Source: Hemibagrus wyckioides
Lineage: Eukaryota > Chordata > Actinopteri > Siluriformes > Bagridae
DNA length: 64,000 nt
Assembly (NCBI RefSeq): GCF_019097595.1
Contig: NC_080719.1
Span: 18,204,001-18,268,000 of the forward strand
Direction of reading: 5' to 3'
Positions 1-12,860 of the stretch are shown one piece after another. A program made the position numbers and the translations under genes. Numbering within the stretch: position 1 is the first letter of the stretch; every line of letters starts with the position of its first letter. The notes beneath the pieces were generated by a model. The model was not told the DNA's origin. It did not search any database and saw only the letters and a program-made list of their open reading frames with translations.

Positions 1-190
1 GAGGAATTGCAAGAAAGGAAGAAAGAAGGGAGGCATAGAAAGAAAGGAAGAAAGGAAGGAAGGAAGGAAGGAAGGGAGGGGGGCATAGAAAGAAAGGATG
101 AAGGAAAGCATAGAAAGCAAGAAAGAAAGAATGAAGGAAGGCATATAAAGCAAGAAAGAAAGAATGGAGGAAGGCAAAGAAAGAAATTAA
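1..190 (+). repeat. Polypurine (GAAG/GGAA)n simple repeat
   Basis: About 190 bases of almost pure purine on the + strand, made of imperfect GAAGGAAG and AAAGAAAG units with a higher-order spacing of roughly 50 bases around ATAGAAAG. A short TTA-rich run follows at about 199-235. The apparent Lys/Arg/Glu/Gly reading frame across it is a by-product of the repeat. Confidence 0.9.
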
Positions 191-1495
191 AAAAATATAT
201 ATTATTATTATTGTTATTATTATTATTATTATTTTTAATTCCTCCTGGATGCATGCACTGTCGTGGGAATGGAGCAGCCGAGCTAAAAGGCTGTGGCTGT
301 GGTGTAAGGAATTTGAATCCAGGACAGAAGAACGAAGCTCTTAATTCACTTGTAAACCCAACAAACTAAATTTAAAATAGAATAAAAATTCAGATTTATC
401 CATAATGAGCAAGCCAGAAGCAAGGTGGTGAGGAAGAAACTGTGAGAGGAAACAGACTCAAAGGGAACCTCATCCTCACCCGAGTTACACCTGAGAGTGT
501 GATTATGAATCATTTCCCTCCTATAGCTGTGCACTAGATGGTCCAGTGTAAGTCCAGTTAATTTCACTGTTGCCAACAATGCAGGTATAAAAATGTTTTC
601 CAGATGTGGAATATGCAACCATTGATGTCTTAGTGATCACATTCCGTGTAGTAATATATATTTCATCAAATCATGATTTCATTCATTAAACTTAATTTAC
701 AAGATTAAATTATTGAAAATGAGCATGATCAAGGTACACAATATTATCATTGACCAGAAAGTGTCCTGTTCTTTCTGGTCGATCAAAAACACTGCATTTT
801 CATAAGAAACATGGGGCTTGGAGAATCTGGAGAGCCACAATATGGTCAAAGAGATGTTTATTGTGTACAGAGAGAGCCTGGCAAATCCATTGTTTTAGCA
901 TGCAAAGGATATACCTGAGACAATATACATCATCCTCAAGGGGAGGGGAAAAGCATAAAAACAAGAGAAAAAGGCAAAACCATTGTGACCCAAAAAAACA
1001 GATAGATATGAATGAAAGTAAAGGCAGATACAGATATACATCCTGATATCATGAATAAGCAGGTCATAAATTATTAAATCAATGCAACATCAGTACATAA
1101 TCATGGAAAATTAAGAAATAGTCCCACAATGCCACAGCAAATAGTACTTACTTACATGTGTGTACGTGTTTGTAGCTCCTGCAAGAAGGCTGGAGAGCTG
1201 CACATACACAATTTAATCCTTTTGTAGCTTTGGTGTTCTGGCCCCAGGTTGGTCCACACAGCGTGAGTAAAGGCAAAGGGTCATGTATAAGATGGAGTAG
1301 AGTATGTATATGATGCCCCAGAGTTCGTCAGGAACAAGTCACACAAACAGGGCAGTTAGTTAAAGGTGATGTGATGTGATGTGATATAGTGTGAGGTATT
1401 AATGGATCTAGGGAACTTCAGGGCAGAACAAGGCCAAAATAACAGGGTTAGGGTTAGGAAAACACTGGTGTTAGGAACTAACTGACCCATATACC

Positions 1496-1502
<7 letters not shown>

Positions 1503-1526
<24 letters not shown>
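1503..1526 (+). repeat. (TA)n microsatellite
   Basis: Twelve or so uninterrupted TA dinucleotides in the wdr18 intron. Nothing else is attached to it. Confidence 0.9.
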
Positions 1527-2238
1527 AAGACAATTATCTTCCCTAACCAAAGACAAAACCCACTCCTAACACAAGTGGCCTTCACACCTGTACTAGAGGA
1601 CAGCAATAATTACACATCTTTACACCATGTCTTTGACAATTTTCTGTGTTAGAAATAAATTACGCTTCCTCCAAATTGTGAAACTCTTTTTTCCACGAAC
1701 ACGCATGATGTATAGAATGTATCTGAGTATTAAAAATGCAACGCTCTGATTGATTTCTGCTAATTACATGAATTTTAAATCCCAACTCGACCAGAATGCC
1801 TACTGCGAACGTTCATATATGAATAGGAAATAAATGACTTTTGGCTGCCTATAGCCTAATCCATGCCTTTGAACTCCACTTGTCATGTTTAATTGAGAAT
1901 CCTTGAGCAAGCCATTAAAAAAAGTGGTGTAATGATTCGAGTCGGCAGCAGTTTAGTAATCTGGACCGTACAACTATCTGCAGCGACTCGTCCCCCCCCC
2001 ACCCCGCATCGCCCCTCCCTAATTGATGCAATTACGTCAATTGATCAAACCGTTTAAAAGATGCTCAGGGCCAAAAAACACACTTTAAGCTAATGGATGT
2101 TGAAGCGAGGATAACGTTAGCTTTGTACCTGGATTGCGAGCTAATTTGCTTAGAGCCTGTTCTCAGAGCCTGTAACATTTGTCTTGCTTTTTTAATAAAC
2201 CTTTTCCTCTCTTTCTTCCTTTCTTTTCATATCGACAG

Positions 2239-2303
2239 GCTGTGAGTCGGGATAAGACCTTCCAGTCGGATGGCGAAGGCAATCAGGTGTTCAAAGGCCA
2301 CAG
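2239..2303 (+). CDS. wdr18: wdr18 internal coding exon (exon A of window)
   Basis: This 65-nt exon is the first wdr18 exon visible; earlier exons are left of the window. It follows a pyrimidine-rich stretch ending in CGACAG and is followed by the donor GTAGAG. Read in phase 0 it gives 21 codons plus two bases, ending QVFKGHR, the start of a WD40 repeat (its GH dipeptide). The human protein has the closely similar stretch ending KVFKGHR just before the same junction. WDR18 is a beta-propeller protein that acts with PELP1, TEX10 and SENP3 in 60S ribosome maturation (family knowledge). The exon is too short to identify alone; the call rests on in-frame joining to the next exon, where its final AG plus the next G make the arginine codon. 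Confidence 0.88.
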
Positions 2304-4231
2304 GTAGAGTGATAATCACTTTCAGCACTCATACAGTCCAGGCTGGAGGGAGCAGGGGAAATCTGCCTTTTAAATAGCGCCTGGATTGCTCTTTCACTCG
2401 CTTTGAAGTTCTTGTGAAAGCGTCTTACCAAACTTTGTATTTGGATTTTTTTTTTCACCCAGATTTTCCCCATTTTGTCATCACCAATTTCCCCCTGCTC
2501 CTTTATTGCTTGACAGCTGCCAACCTGTGATAGTGATGCCTAAGGCTGAGAACACTGATATGCATTGCTGATGTGTTGTAGGTGTGTCTCTTGGTGGGTT
2601 TATTTATTTATTTTTTTAAAAAAAAAACCTTACTACTGCCGGTCGTCACCTGTTCCGAAATGTATAGTCTATCCTAGATTGTCTCTTTAGTTAAAGCATG
2701 GGGTTTTCATTGAATGTTCAATCAAAATGAACATTTCTTTATTTAGCATATAATTTTATCCAAAGTGACTCAAAGCAGTATATCAAGCTGAGCATGATGC
2801 ATGTAGTTACTTTTAATTGAGTGCTAGAGGAGCAAGGTGCATAGAATAGAGGTGTAAGAGCTAGTGTAAGCTATTTTATTTTCTATTTTTCGAGGTGTGG
2901 ATAAATTCAGGGGTTTGTCAAATCTTGGAAGAGGTGAAGACAAAGAGGACAAGGTCGTATGTGAGCATCAGGACCTTGAATTTGATGCGAAGCCCGTTGG
3001 GGGTAGATGAAGAGCTGCGTGACAGTGGTCCATTTGGGCTCTGTTAAATTTCACCAAGTTTAACTGTCGGCTAAATGTTGTTATTTTCACACACAACAAT
3101 TATCGAAAGCAATGGATACGCATTGGATCCTCCACCTCGTTCACCGGTGCCGGAGGGTGGCACTAGGACCCAGCACATCATTCTTTCAAGAAGACACGTG
3201 ATGAACTGCTTTACTACTAGCAGATTGATGGCTTCTGTGGTGATGTTGCAGGTTACAACCCCTGAGGTCATAAGCCATCTGCATGCTCTCAAAAAACATA
3301 AGCTTCCAGATCCTTGGGGAAATCTTTTTAAATGGTGAACGTGTGTGTGGTGCAGATGAATTAAAACCAGATCGTCCTGTACCCCACTTAGCCCCCTTGT
3401 GCTAGCATCTCAAGGCACTGCTGGTGTTCGGCTCTCTGGTCAAGGATGGTTTGAGGAGGCACAAGGTACCCCAAGTTTGTGTGTCATATCCTTGATACCT
3501 GAGACTCCTTGTCCCTGGTTTAGGCATCTCTCTTATCCCCTGGTTGATTGGGAGGGGATTGAGGATGCAGGAGGTAGGAAATTGAGAGAGCAGAGATGGT
3601 CTTTTGATTAATCTGTGCTTTCGGGCTCTGTCCTTTTTTGGTGCTCTGAAATGCACACACACAAAACAAAATCAAATAGAAAACTCGGCAACACACCATT
3701 CGGCTCAATTTCAGCTTAGTTCCGGACATGGCGGATACAGTTTACTTTGTCTCTATCTGGCATCTGACATCTGGCAGCATAACCGAGTAGGAAAATAAAG
3801 CAAATAAATTGGCTTCCTTGCCATTTTCCATGCCCCTCTCATTCAGAGCCGGTGCTTGACCTTGCCCCTGCTGCCATGGTGTGTTTTTGGCAAGTTTTTC
3901 AAATACTACCATCATAGAGCAATGAAACGCTCTTAGAGATGAGGTCTTAGCTAATAACTGGCACACTTTTGCAAGCCAGAAAACAAGGGCAGTTATGCCT
4001 TCCATAGTCCTCAGCAGGTGAAGCAGAAATAGGTCATTTTCCATATTTCCAGTGAGGGCCATCCTGGAGCTGTCAACTGAAGCATGTGTGGTGTCATAAG
4101 CTGGTAACATGATCATGCTCTTTCTCGCTCGAGTGGGGAAAAGTTGTACATGCCTCCTAAAGTGGATTACTAATGTTCCCCAAGTATTCCAGGGAGCTCT
4201 GGCTCAATTGCAAATTTTGTGTTGTGTGCAG
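2304..4231 (+). other. wdr18 intron between exons A and B
   Basis: A 1.9-kb intron. Around 2700-3020 the sequence (with AGTGCTAGAG, GGTGCATAGAATAGAGG and AGGACCTTGAATTTGATGCG) resembles a dispersed teleost repeat, recognised only loosely. No extra exon is needed: the frame joins directly from exon A to B. Several 60-120 codon frames occur on both strands without domains. Confidence 0.55.
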
Positions 4232-4356
4232 GAACCTAGTGACGTGCCTGTCTGTGTCCATGGACGGTACGCTGCTGCTGTCAGGCTCGCATGATGAGAC
4301 TGTCAGGATGTGGGACGTTCAGAGCAAGCAGTGCATCCGCTGCATCAACCACAAAG
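4232..4356 (+). CDS. wdr18: wdr18 internal coding exon (exon B, WD40 repeat)
   Basis: A 125-nt exon lies between the acceptor TGTGCAG and the donor GTGAGT. Joined to the previous exon it completes a full WD40 repeat: GH at residues 20-21 of the visible fragment and WD at 49-50, with the core [20 protein letters not shown] in between. That core is nearly identical to vertebrate WDR18, so this is the strongest exon for the identification. It ends one base into a glycine codon that is completed by the exon at 22163. This repeat would form one of the last blades of the propeller. No frameshift or stop is present. Confidence 0.96.
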
Positions 4357-6149
4357 GTGAGTTCCACCCACTCCTCCGGCATGGCAGCATCTCCCGCTCT
4401 CTTCTTCTTCTTCTTCTGCATTTTATATCACCCATTAAACTTGTTCTCATAAACATTTGTCAGTGCTTAGTCACGTTTCCAGCGCTCGCCAGATGACCCT
4501 GGTGCCATACGCTTTTGGAGCAATATCACAGACCACTGTTTGCTTCTGAGCTTCTCTGTGTTTGTAGCCATCATTCAGTGCAGTAGGATTCTCTGGATAG
4601 CTTGTGTGACTTGGCAAAAAATGTAAATCTTTGTATGTGTTTATCAGCAGCTGTCTGTAGAATATTCAACAAAAAGAATACGGCATGAGCAATCCACTGA
4701 AAACCATGTGTAGATTGTGGTTTTAGGGAAACTGGGATTTCGTAAATCAGGTGGTTTTCACACCGAGCACGTTCGTTACAGTGTGATTGGTCCTGGAGCC
4801 CTGCAGCGTTGGTCTGGTTTCCAGAATTGATTGTGTCGGACTTTGGTGCATCATCTTACATCATCAAAAACAAAACCATTCTGATTCACCGTAGTTTTTA
4901 TTATTATTATTTTGGTGCTATTATGTGCCGTAAGGCTCTATGTGCAATAACGTTCCCCTGCCATTCCTGGTACATGTGTGTTGTGGAAACTAATGATGTT
5001 TTCATCAGATAAACCCAAATGCAGGTTACTTTACTTCCGGAATAAGTTCAGACCCAAGTATGAGTTGTGTTTGCAGAAATCGCAGCACAGTTCCAGGGCA
5101 ACCAAACTCATGCCACCTCCTACAGGAAGTCTCGGGTTTGTTCCCCCGATACGCTTCCTTTTCCACATGACAACTTTCACACGGCTCGACTCCCAGTGTT
5201 AAAACTTATCCAAGCAAAATTCTTGAGTTTCTTCCATTTCCAGTGTTTTCTTGTCTGCAAATAAAACAAGTTCTTTTATTCTTAAGCAGTTTGGAAAGAA
5301 AGTGCAATTTCCTTTTCCAGACCTGAAAAAATTCTAAATCCTGCATTAGGTTTAGGAAAAGCCATATTTTTTTAATTAGCCATAATATTATCGTCACGTT
5401 TAAATGAGCTCTTTTTGGTTTAGCATTCTGAAAAGAAGAAGCACGTGCAGGATTTGGTTTAAAGGACAGATGTGCAAGGAATTAATTCATTAGATTAATT
5501 CTCTAAACTATGCAGGCGACTTCCATTTGCAGTCTCATGTCACGTTTATTAACACCCAGAAAAAGGAAATTTCGTTATGGAATAAAGGCATGATAAAAAA
5601 AAAAAAAAAATGTCTGGGTGCTTTGCAAATGAAACAAATCTCAGTGCTATTGCAGTGGCATCAAGTTTCAGTAAGTTTTCTGTTTTTTCATTTTGAAAAA
5701 AGCATCAACAAATTTCTTGTGAATAACAAAATATCAAAGTTCTGGCTGTACCAGCCACCGTCTCCTCTCTCCCTTTGTTTTACTGTCTGCTTGTTTGGAG
5801 CCTTGATGGGCTGCTTAGCATGCTGATGATTTAGGTCACGCTGACTTGCAGCCAATATGTTGAAAGCATTTTTACATTTATTTCAAAGCTGCCAAGTCCT
5901 GTTAAAATAGTTAAATTGCAGCACCTCACCTAAAATGTAGTTTAGAATTCCTTCCTTAACTGTGGAGATTTTTCCTAACTGAAATTCTGTCAGACAGAGA
6001 AGCAGCAGGTCGGGACTAAAGTACAGAGGAGGGTTTTCTTCCTTCTTTTTCTTTTACTTTGTACATTTTGAGGCAGCGGTTAACACTGTCATCCTGAAAG
6101 ATCAGTGGCTATGAACTCTCTGGTACGTCTCTGCTTTCATGACATGTAC

Positions 6150-6760
6150 AGTGAGGGGAAAGTATTCTCACACTGTTGTGTTTATTTAATATACTTCCAC
6201 TGCATATATCCTCTTCTGTTATACTCACATACTTTCTTTTGACTTTGAGCACAAACATTATACCTTCCTTTCTCTTCTTCTCATCATTTTAGCTGTCTCA
6301 TCTGGCTATACTGTTGTAGATGTTCTGGCATCCCTGGTTGTAAAGACTTTACATCATGTGGTACAGCCTCTGAATTTATTCAGGTGAAGACCCATGGTCA
6401 GTTTTCATTCTTGGTCTGGCCAGAGGTCTAGTTTACCATGGCACAATTGTTCTGTTATCCCCCACAGTCATGTCTGTGGTCTTCCAGATGCTCTTTCTTC
6501 TTTTTAGAATGCACTACATAGTTGATTTGGCCACAACAAATGTTTAACCATCTCTCTGATTTGTTTGTTTAGATTTTCCAGCCTAATGAGGGCTTACTAA
6601 CAGCAACAGATTGCAATAGCAAATGCCGTACATGATGTCGGGGATAGATATTTTGCTTAACTCGAAGTGCAGTAATGAGAGAATAACATTTACTTGGTCA
6701 CGGAACCGCTGAGCTGTCAATTGTCCAATACTTTTGGTCTTCTAATAACTGGTGGACAGA
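6150..6760. mobile_element. Possible Tc1-like relic
   Basis: The stretch has Tc1-style end phrases: GGGGAAAGTATTCTCACAC near 6155 and GTCCAATACTTTTGGTC near 6722, the kind of sequence at the ends of several fish Tc1 families. No transposase reading frame is left between them. The two ends are not clear inverted copies of each other, so the boundaries are approximate. Confidence 0.3.
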
Positions 6761-6777
6761 TATAAGAAGAAGAACTG

Positions 6778-7020
6778 AGGGCAAGAAGCCTTTATTATCG
6801 CCACACATACATTACAGCACAGTGGGATTCTTTTCTTCACAGATTCCTGCTGAGGAACTGCTGAGGGACCAGAGTGCAGGGGCAGCTATGCTACAGTGCC
6901 CCTGGAGCAGGAAGGGTTAAGGACTTTGCTCAATTGCCCAACAGTGGAGCTTGGTGGTGCTGGGGCTTGAACCCTGATCCTGTGATCAACAACCCCGAGC
7001 CTTAACCACTTCAACCACAA
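6778..7020 (-). repeat. tRNA-headed SINE (minus orientation)
   Basis: Read on the minus strand it begins with a tRNA-like head (AAGTGGTTAAGG A-box region, then GGGTTCAAGCCCC as B box), continues with GGGCAATTGAGCAAAG, and ends with a LINE-like tail GATAATAAAGGCTTCTT. This is the usual layout of tRNA-derived SINEs in fish. The copy is diverged but near full length. Confidence 0.65.
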
Positions 7021-7084
7021 CATAAGCCACAATATAAATAGTTCCATTATTCTTACACCATTTACCTGATCAGTGCTAATACTG

Positions 7085-7725
7085 TACTGTAAATGCTTAT
7101 TTTTAGAGTTTAATCCCTAAATATGAACCCAATCATGCTCCCAAAACACTTTAATTTCATTTAAAAGTTAGCTTAATACATTACTCTTAAAAAAAGATAT
7201 AAATGTTTGACATAAAAATAGAGTACAGTATCGCCTGTATAAAAAACAAGGGAAAAATCACTGATCACACTCACGTAATATACGGGGAGATTAACCGCAA
7301 CATCACGCATACAAAGCATCATAGCTACCAGCCAGTCAGAAGCTAGGTAAAACTGTTAATGCTCTGCGATTGGCTACTTCCAACCCTTCCAGCTAATAGT
7401 GTGTCGTAATGGCTGTACTGTACGTACGTGATATCGGCAACGTTCAATATCATTAAAATAACATTTCTATTTTATTTATATTGATATTTTGTTGGTTTTA
7501 CTTTTATATTAATTAATTAATAATCTAAATTTTTCTTAATAATTTCGCTTTAAAAAGCATGAAATTGTATAAATTGCCGCGAAATTAGCCGTAAAAACTT
7601 GTGCAGGATTTCGCGGGTCTGCGAAAAATTCGCAGATGCAGATTAGTTAGGTTCCAAAGAAAATTTCGCAGATCAGTGAAGCCGGCGAATCGTGAGACGT
7701 GGATCTGCGAGGTCTTACTGTATAA
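7085..7725. mobile_element. Possible pogo/Tigger-like MITE
   Basis: The right part (7570-7725) is rich in TTTCGCGGGTCTGCGAAAA-type phrases and ends GATCTGCGAGGTCTTACTGTA, which reads inward as TACAGTAAGACCTCGCAGA. That end style recalls Tigger/pogo or related mariner-group MITEs. The left end is unclear (ACTGTACTGTA near 7083 or TACAGTATCGCCTGTATA near 7225). No coding sequence remains. Confidence 0.3.
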
Positions 7726-8784
7726 CATGAAATAGCATCAATATTTCCCCTCAAAAATGACCACAGTGACCGTCATCATTGGTGCCCTCTAGATGTACAG
7801 TGCTAGATACACGAGGAGCTGGACAGAGGGAGGAGTATGACGAAGCTTTGCCGTCTCTTTGTATAGGTCACTCAACACTGTGGTACCTGCAGTAATTAAA
7901 CAAGCACCAAGAGCTTTGTGTTTTTAGTTAATAACCTACGTGCTGCTTGTTGTTCATCCCCCGAAGTCTTCCCAATCCCTTTGAATCTCACACCGCTGTT
8001 CAGCCTCGTTGCCTCCGTTCATTGTTGACAATAATTTGACACGTACCATTTTCATTCACCATACAGTTTTTTTAGCTCCTCTTGCAGAACTCCTTTCTTT
8101 AACACAGAAACCTTGAACCGCTTGTGAATGGAGAAATGCAAAAAAAAAAATCGTTTCAATCTGAGTGTTTATTCAACTCTTTCATCTAAAGCATTTGATC
8201 TTGAAGGCAATTAAGCCCACTTTCACGCTTATTCCCCAGATGCTGCTGATCCCTGCCCTCACTCCCTTTTATCTATTTTCATTAAGGTCTGCAGCTAGAC
8301 ACATATGTAGCTGAGCAGTGAGCGAGACCCAAACAAACCACGCTGTTTAACTGGCAGACATGCGTTTTACAAAATGAATCTTGAGGCTCAACGCGTGGTT
8401 GCGTTGGAGACTCAGGATTTAGTGACGTAAACGTATCCTCCATCGGAACAGTCCACACGGCTACCTTTCAGTCAGCCACTTTTTATGTATCGTCTCTGAC
8501 AGGGAAGCGTGATTGATTTTATAGTTACCAAAAACAAGCAGGAGTGCAAAAGGTTCGCAAGCTTCATGATTCAAAAAGAAGGCACCGTTCATTAAAAACC
8601 CTGTTCACGCTCAGCACCAGTGAACTCTGTTAGGAGCGGCTGGCCGTGTTGTCGAAACTTGTCTTAATTACACAGCTGATTGCTATCTCGACTGGGCAAC
8701 TTCAATCAAATCCCTCCTCCTGGAATGCCTTAAAGCTGGATATTGAAGACCATGCCCAAATTCTCACATTGCCCAACTAGCATA

Positions 8785-9346
8785 CAGTGGAACCTCAGCA
8801 TACGAATTTAATTCATACTGGAGGAGAGTTCTTAAGTGGAAAATTTCAATTGCGAAACAATATTTTCCCATAAGAAATAATGTAGATGCAGATAATCTAT
8901 TCCAGCCACCAAAAAATTTCACCAATACAAAGCGTATGTAAACTGTATGGCTACTCACAAAGGAGTGACCCAAGCCAAGCATTCCATATCAAGGGTCCTC
9001 ACAGGAAGTTGTGCCACCAGGCTTGGGCTAAAAATAGAACTGACCACCAATCTGTCAACAAAAAAACACCCACAAAAATCACATAGCTTTTGAATGTTGG
9101 TATCGTGGTTTGACTCTTTCGAAATAGCTTTCGCTGACTGAAAATAAATTCCGAAACTCTCTTCGGTTGGCTTTGCTTGGCCTTTCCACTGACGCAAACA
9201 TGCTTAGAACAGCTTCCGGACGTACACACAACTTAGCCGACGTTCGGTGTGTCCGTATGCTGAAAGTGCTGTGTATGACGAGGCAAATTTCAATTCTTAA
9301 GGCAAAAATTTATAAGGGAGGGCATTCGTATGCCGAGGTTCCACTG
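8785..9346. mobile_element. 562-bp TA-flanked MITE
   Basis: The ends are inverted copies: left CAGTGGAACCTCAGCATACG, right reading inward CAGTGGAACCTCGGCATACG. Both ends are directly bordered by TA (8783-8784 and 9347-9348), the target duplication of Tc1/mariner-type elements. No transposase frame is present; the short frames inside are shadows. An element with similar ends is at 30667-31542. Confidence 0.75.
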
Positions 9347-10519
9347 TACTGTATTATGAGTATTGTGAGTATTCTGTTTGTACAGCATTGAATTGTGGGA
9401 TTGCATGAGTGTACTCTCCCCTGCCTTCAGACATAACCGCAAAAGGAGCCCAAAATAACCGAGCGTATAATAGGATGAATAGGATGTGATATCAGACATG
9501 GAGACAGTCAGACACTTAATTAAGAAGTCAGACCAGTTCTTCTTTCATCCGCTCTTGATCTCCGCTCCTCAGATTGGAGTTGCCGTATCTGATAGCGAGA
9601 ACATTCCTGTAGGAGACTTTGCTAGCTGTCGAAGAAAGTTTTCAGTAGAATTTTCTCTTCTGATCGATGAAGGCTTGACTTTTTTTAATTTATTTTTTTA
9701 AATTGTCTGATCACTTTTCTAGCATCCTCAGTGATTCTCACTAATACCGCAACCAATCCTAAGGTCATATTTCCTGTCATTGGACTGATCAGACCTATTT
9801 CCCAGCAGGGTGTCTGGGTAGATTCAAGTGTGAGCAAAAATAACAGAGCATCACGCACAAAGATACTGTAGCTTTCAGCGCAGATGGCTTCTCCATGCTC
9901 CAGAGTCTAGTAACTGTGTCCTTTTTTTCCCCTCCCCATTTCTCTCTAGTTTTTTTTCTCATCTAAGAAAGACGTTTTTGAAAACTTTGAGCATTGTGTG
10001 TGACGTGAGGTGTCTATGAAATATTAAAGAAGAATCAGCAGGTTGCCACTGGGTTTAGACGCTTCATTGATTTTTATTGTTTTCCTTCTTGCTTATTTTT
10101 GTACTTTAAAGTTTGTATGAACTTGTCAATTGCTCTTTTGGTAGAAATTTCTTAAGAGACTCATTACTTATACTGACTATATTTTCTTCTAACACTTGTG
10201 TTTAATGGGATAGAAGGAAATAAATATCATACGCTTACGGCCATTGAAAGCCAAACACGTTCCTGAAATGGTGTCGTGCCGATTCTTTTTAAAACTAAAC
10301 CTCCATATAGTGTAGCATCAACAACCTGAACATCCTCCATGATACAGAAAATGTGGAAATGATAACAGACATCACAGAGCACAAAGCAATAATGTTTATA
10401 ATGTCTAAACTAGCAGTTTTGAAATCATCAGCTGGAATAAAAACAAATCATAAAGCTAAAAAAAAGTGCAGGAGCCTAGCTTTAGGCAAATTATTCTCGT
10501 ACTATTAAGCAACAAGTGT

Positions 10520-10826
10520 TAGTGAGGTCAGAGTGCAGGGGTCTGGGGTTCAGTCAGTGTTCCAGTTCATACCAAAGGTGTTCAGTGGGGTTGAGTCAGG
10601 GCTCAGTGCAGGACACTCGAGTTCTTCCACTTCCAATTGAGTTCCTTAACATACTATATCTTCATGTAGTGTGCTTTGGGCAGGAGCATTGTCATGGAAT
10701 ATGTTTAGACGTCTCAGTTCCAGTGAAAGGAAAATGCTACAGCGTACCAAGACATCCTATAGAGTTTGGAGAAGAATCACATATAGGTGTGATGGTCAGT
10801 TGTCCATAAACATTTGTCCGTGTAGT
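10520..10826 (-). mobile_element. Degraded Tc1-like transposase fragment
   Basis: On the minus strand the phrases match the C-terminal half of a fish Tc1 transposase: CACTGAACACC, TGACTCAACCCCACTGAACA and CCAGTGAAAGG in reverse orientation, in the order seen in related copies at 39.5 and 38.5 kb. Stops and small deletions break the frame, so it is a relic. Confidence 0.55.
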
Positions 10827-11551
10827 GTTAGGTCAGAGTCTGAGAATAATGATAGAGCTTAAACCCTGTTCGAGAGGAGATGCTACAGTCAGGCGTTGTT
10901 GAGGGATGGTGGGTCAAGTGGAGAAGTGATGGTATCATTAAGAGCTTGAGATCTGCATCTGCACCGTCCAAAATACAGCCACTTCTTCTTGCAGATTAAA
11001 GGAGTAATTCAGGAAATCCCCACCCACAGAGACACTCCAGCTAGTGTCTAGATATCAAGCACATCAACAGCAGTCCGTCCATGCTGGACCAGCATCTCTG
11101 CTGATTGTGGTAACTTCAGAGACATGATGAATCACAATTTAAGGCCTTCATGTGGGTCCACATCACCAGGCAGTCTAGTGTTTAATTTCACAGGGAAGGT
11201 GTACTAAATCCAGAAAGAAAGCTGGGATTTGCAGACACGATCTTCTTCTTTACCAGGATATTTTCTACACCTCGCTATATAAGCCTCGGCATAGTAAATA
11301 AGTTCCCTTCAGTATATTAGGCGGTGGTGATGTAGTGTTGCGCAGACTAAACTGCAGTCTGAAAGCCGTTATAAAAAAATACAATGCAAATCAGTTGGGC
11401 TTACGGCTGCGTCTTTGGAAGCCTCGCGACTGTGCAGGTTGTTTTACTGCCATTAGCTACATGCCTAGCTTTAATGTTCACCTCACCGTCCCTGTGGGAG
11501 TTTACTGTGCCAGGACGACGTATCTGCAGTGTGCTGGCAGAGCTTTCACTT

Positions 11552-12306
11552 AGCCCACCTCTCTCTCTCTCTCTCTCTCTCTTCCTCAGTCTCACTCTCT
11601 ATCCATCCCTCTCTCTCTCCATTTCACTCTCTCTTTCCATCTTGCTCTCTCTCTCTCCCTCTATCCCGCCCTCTTTCTCCACCCATCCTTATCTCCCCCA
11701 CCCTCTCTTGCTCCCTCATTCTCTCCCTCCTTCCTTCCTCACTCCTCTCTTCCTCCCTTTTTTTCTCTCTTCCTCTTGCTCCCTTCCTCTCGCCCCCTCC
11801 CTCTTTCTCTCTCTCCATCTATCCCTCCCTCTCTTTCTCTCTCTCCCCTCTCTTTCTGCCTACCTCTCTTTCTCGCTCTCTCTTGCTATCCCTCCCTCTC
11901 TTCCTCTCACTCCCTCTCTCTTTTTCTGTCACTCTTTCTCCATCTCCCCCCTCCATCTCACCCTCTCTCTCCATCTCGCCCTTTCTATCCCTTCCTCTCT
12001 TTCTCCCCCTTCCTCCCTCCCCCTCTCTTCCTCCATCCCCATCGTTTTTCCTCTCTCTCTCTCTTTCTCCCTCCCACTCGCTTCCTCCCACCCACCCTCT
12101 TTTGCTCCCTTCCTCTCTCCCTCCTTCTCTCTTTCTCTCTCTCCCCTCTCTTTCTTCCTCCCTCTCTCTCTTGCCCTCTCCTCCTCTTTCTCTCTCTATT
12201 TCTCCCAATCTCCCTTCTTTCCATCTATCTCTCCCTCTCTTCTTCTCGCTCGCACTCTTTTTCCATTTCACCCTCCTCTCTCTCTCTCTCTCTCTCTTTC
12301 TCTCAA
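11552..12306 (+). repeat. 755-bp polypyrimidine (CT)n/(CCTT)n tract
   Basis: Nearly every base on the + strand is C or T for about 750 bp, with CTCTCT runs at both ends and diverged CCCTCC, TTCCTC and CATCT units between. All three + frames are open over long stretches and give Leu/Ser/Pro-rich products with no domain; the opposite strand gives Glu/Arg/Lys-rich products. This is low-complexity DNA in an intron, not coding sequence. Confidence 0.95.
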
Positions 12307-12774
12307 CGTCAAGATTCTCTGACCCTACCTGGCATTGTGCTCAGTATATAAATGTGTTTTGCATTTGGAGTGGACCAGACCATTAGTGTAATTCCAGCAG
12401 TAGGAGCCAGCGTGCAATGAATCGATAGTTGTAATTGAGTGAGAGATAATTGCCGGCACCGCTAGCGCACAACAAAGAATAAATACACTCGGTTACTCAC
12501 GCAACATGCAGCCCATGATTTAAACAGATGATAGCTTTATAGTTTGTTTAATGCCTTAGTTCACTTCTAATGGTTAAATACACTAATAAAGGTAACGTGT
12601 TAATTCTGGATTAAAGCTATCACATTTCTGCGTTGCTTTGTTTGATCACGGGATACATTTTACAGACATTTTAAATGAGGGGGAAAAAAAATGTTGCCCC
12701 AGTCTTGGGTTCCCAGCGCCCACCTTTCATTTTCCTATCTTTATTTATGAGCTTCTCAGCTGTTAAGATGGAAA

Positions 12775-12860
12775 TTTACATTTACATTACGTTTACTCAT
12801 TTGGCAGATGCTCAACTTGGGAGTGAGCAAGAATACAGTCCAAGCAAAGAGACGAGCTGC
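12775..12860 (+). repeat. Short SINE/LINE tail-like fragment
   Basis: ATTTACATTTACATTACG followed by CATTTGGCAGATGCTC resembles the ACATTTACATTT...GGCAGACGC tail common to fish L2/SINE copies. Too short to assign further. Confidence 0.4.

Larger units (their letters stand above)
1..2238 (+). other. wdr18 intron (left part)
   Basis: This is the partial intron before exon A. Apart from the simple repeats at its start and the TA run near 1503 I see no coding sequence: no stretch resembles the upstream WDR18 blades, so the preceding exon must be outside the window. The 750-1046 reading frame has no recognisable domain. The last 40 bases form a good polypyrimidine acceptor tract. Confidence 0.6.

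Noticed and set aside
7..369. 120-codon Lys/Arg/Glu/Gly-rich frame
   Set aside because: Lies on the GAAG polypurine repeat and TTA run; composition explains it.
1443..1458. GGGTTAGGGTTAGG telomere-like repeat
   Set aside because: Only two units; too short to mean an interstitial telomere.
3071..3338. Overlapping 73- and 87-codon frames on both strands
   Set aside because: No domain, no splice context needed, and no match to WDR18; probably chance in an intron.
11384..12322. Long + strand open frames (up to 312 codons), Ser/Leu/Pro-rich
   Set aside because: They exist only because a C/T-only tract lacks stop codons; all three frames are open and none has a domain.
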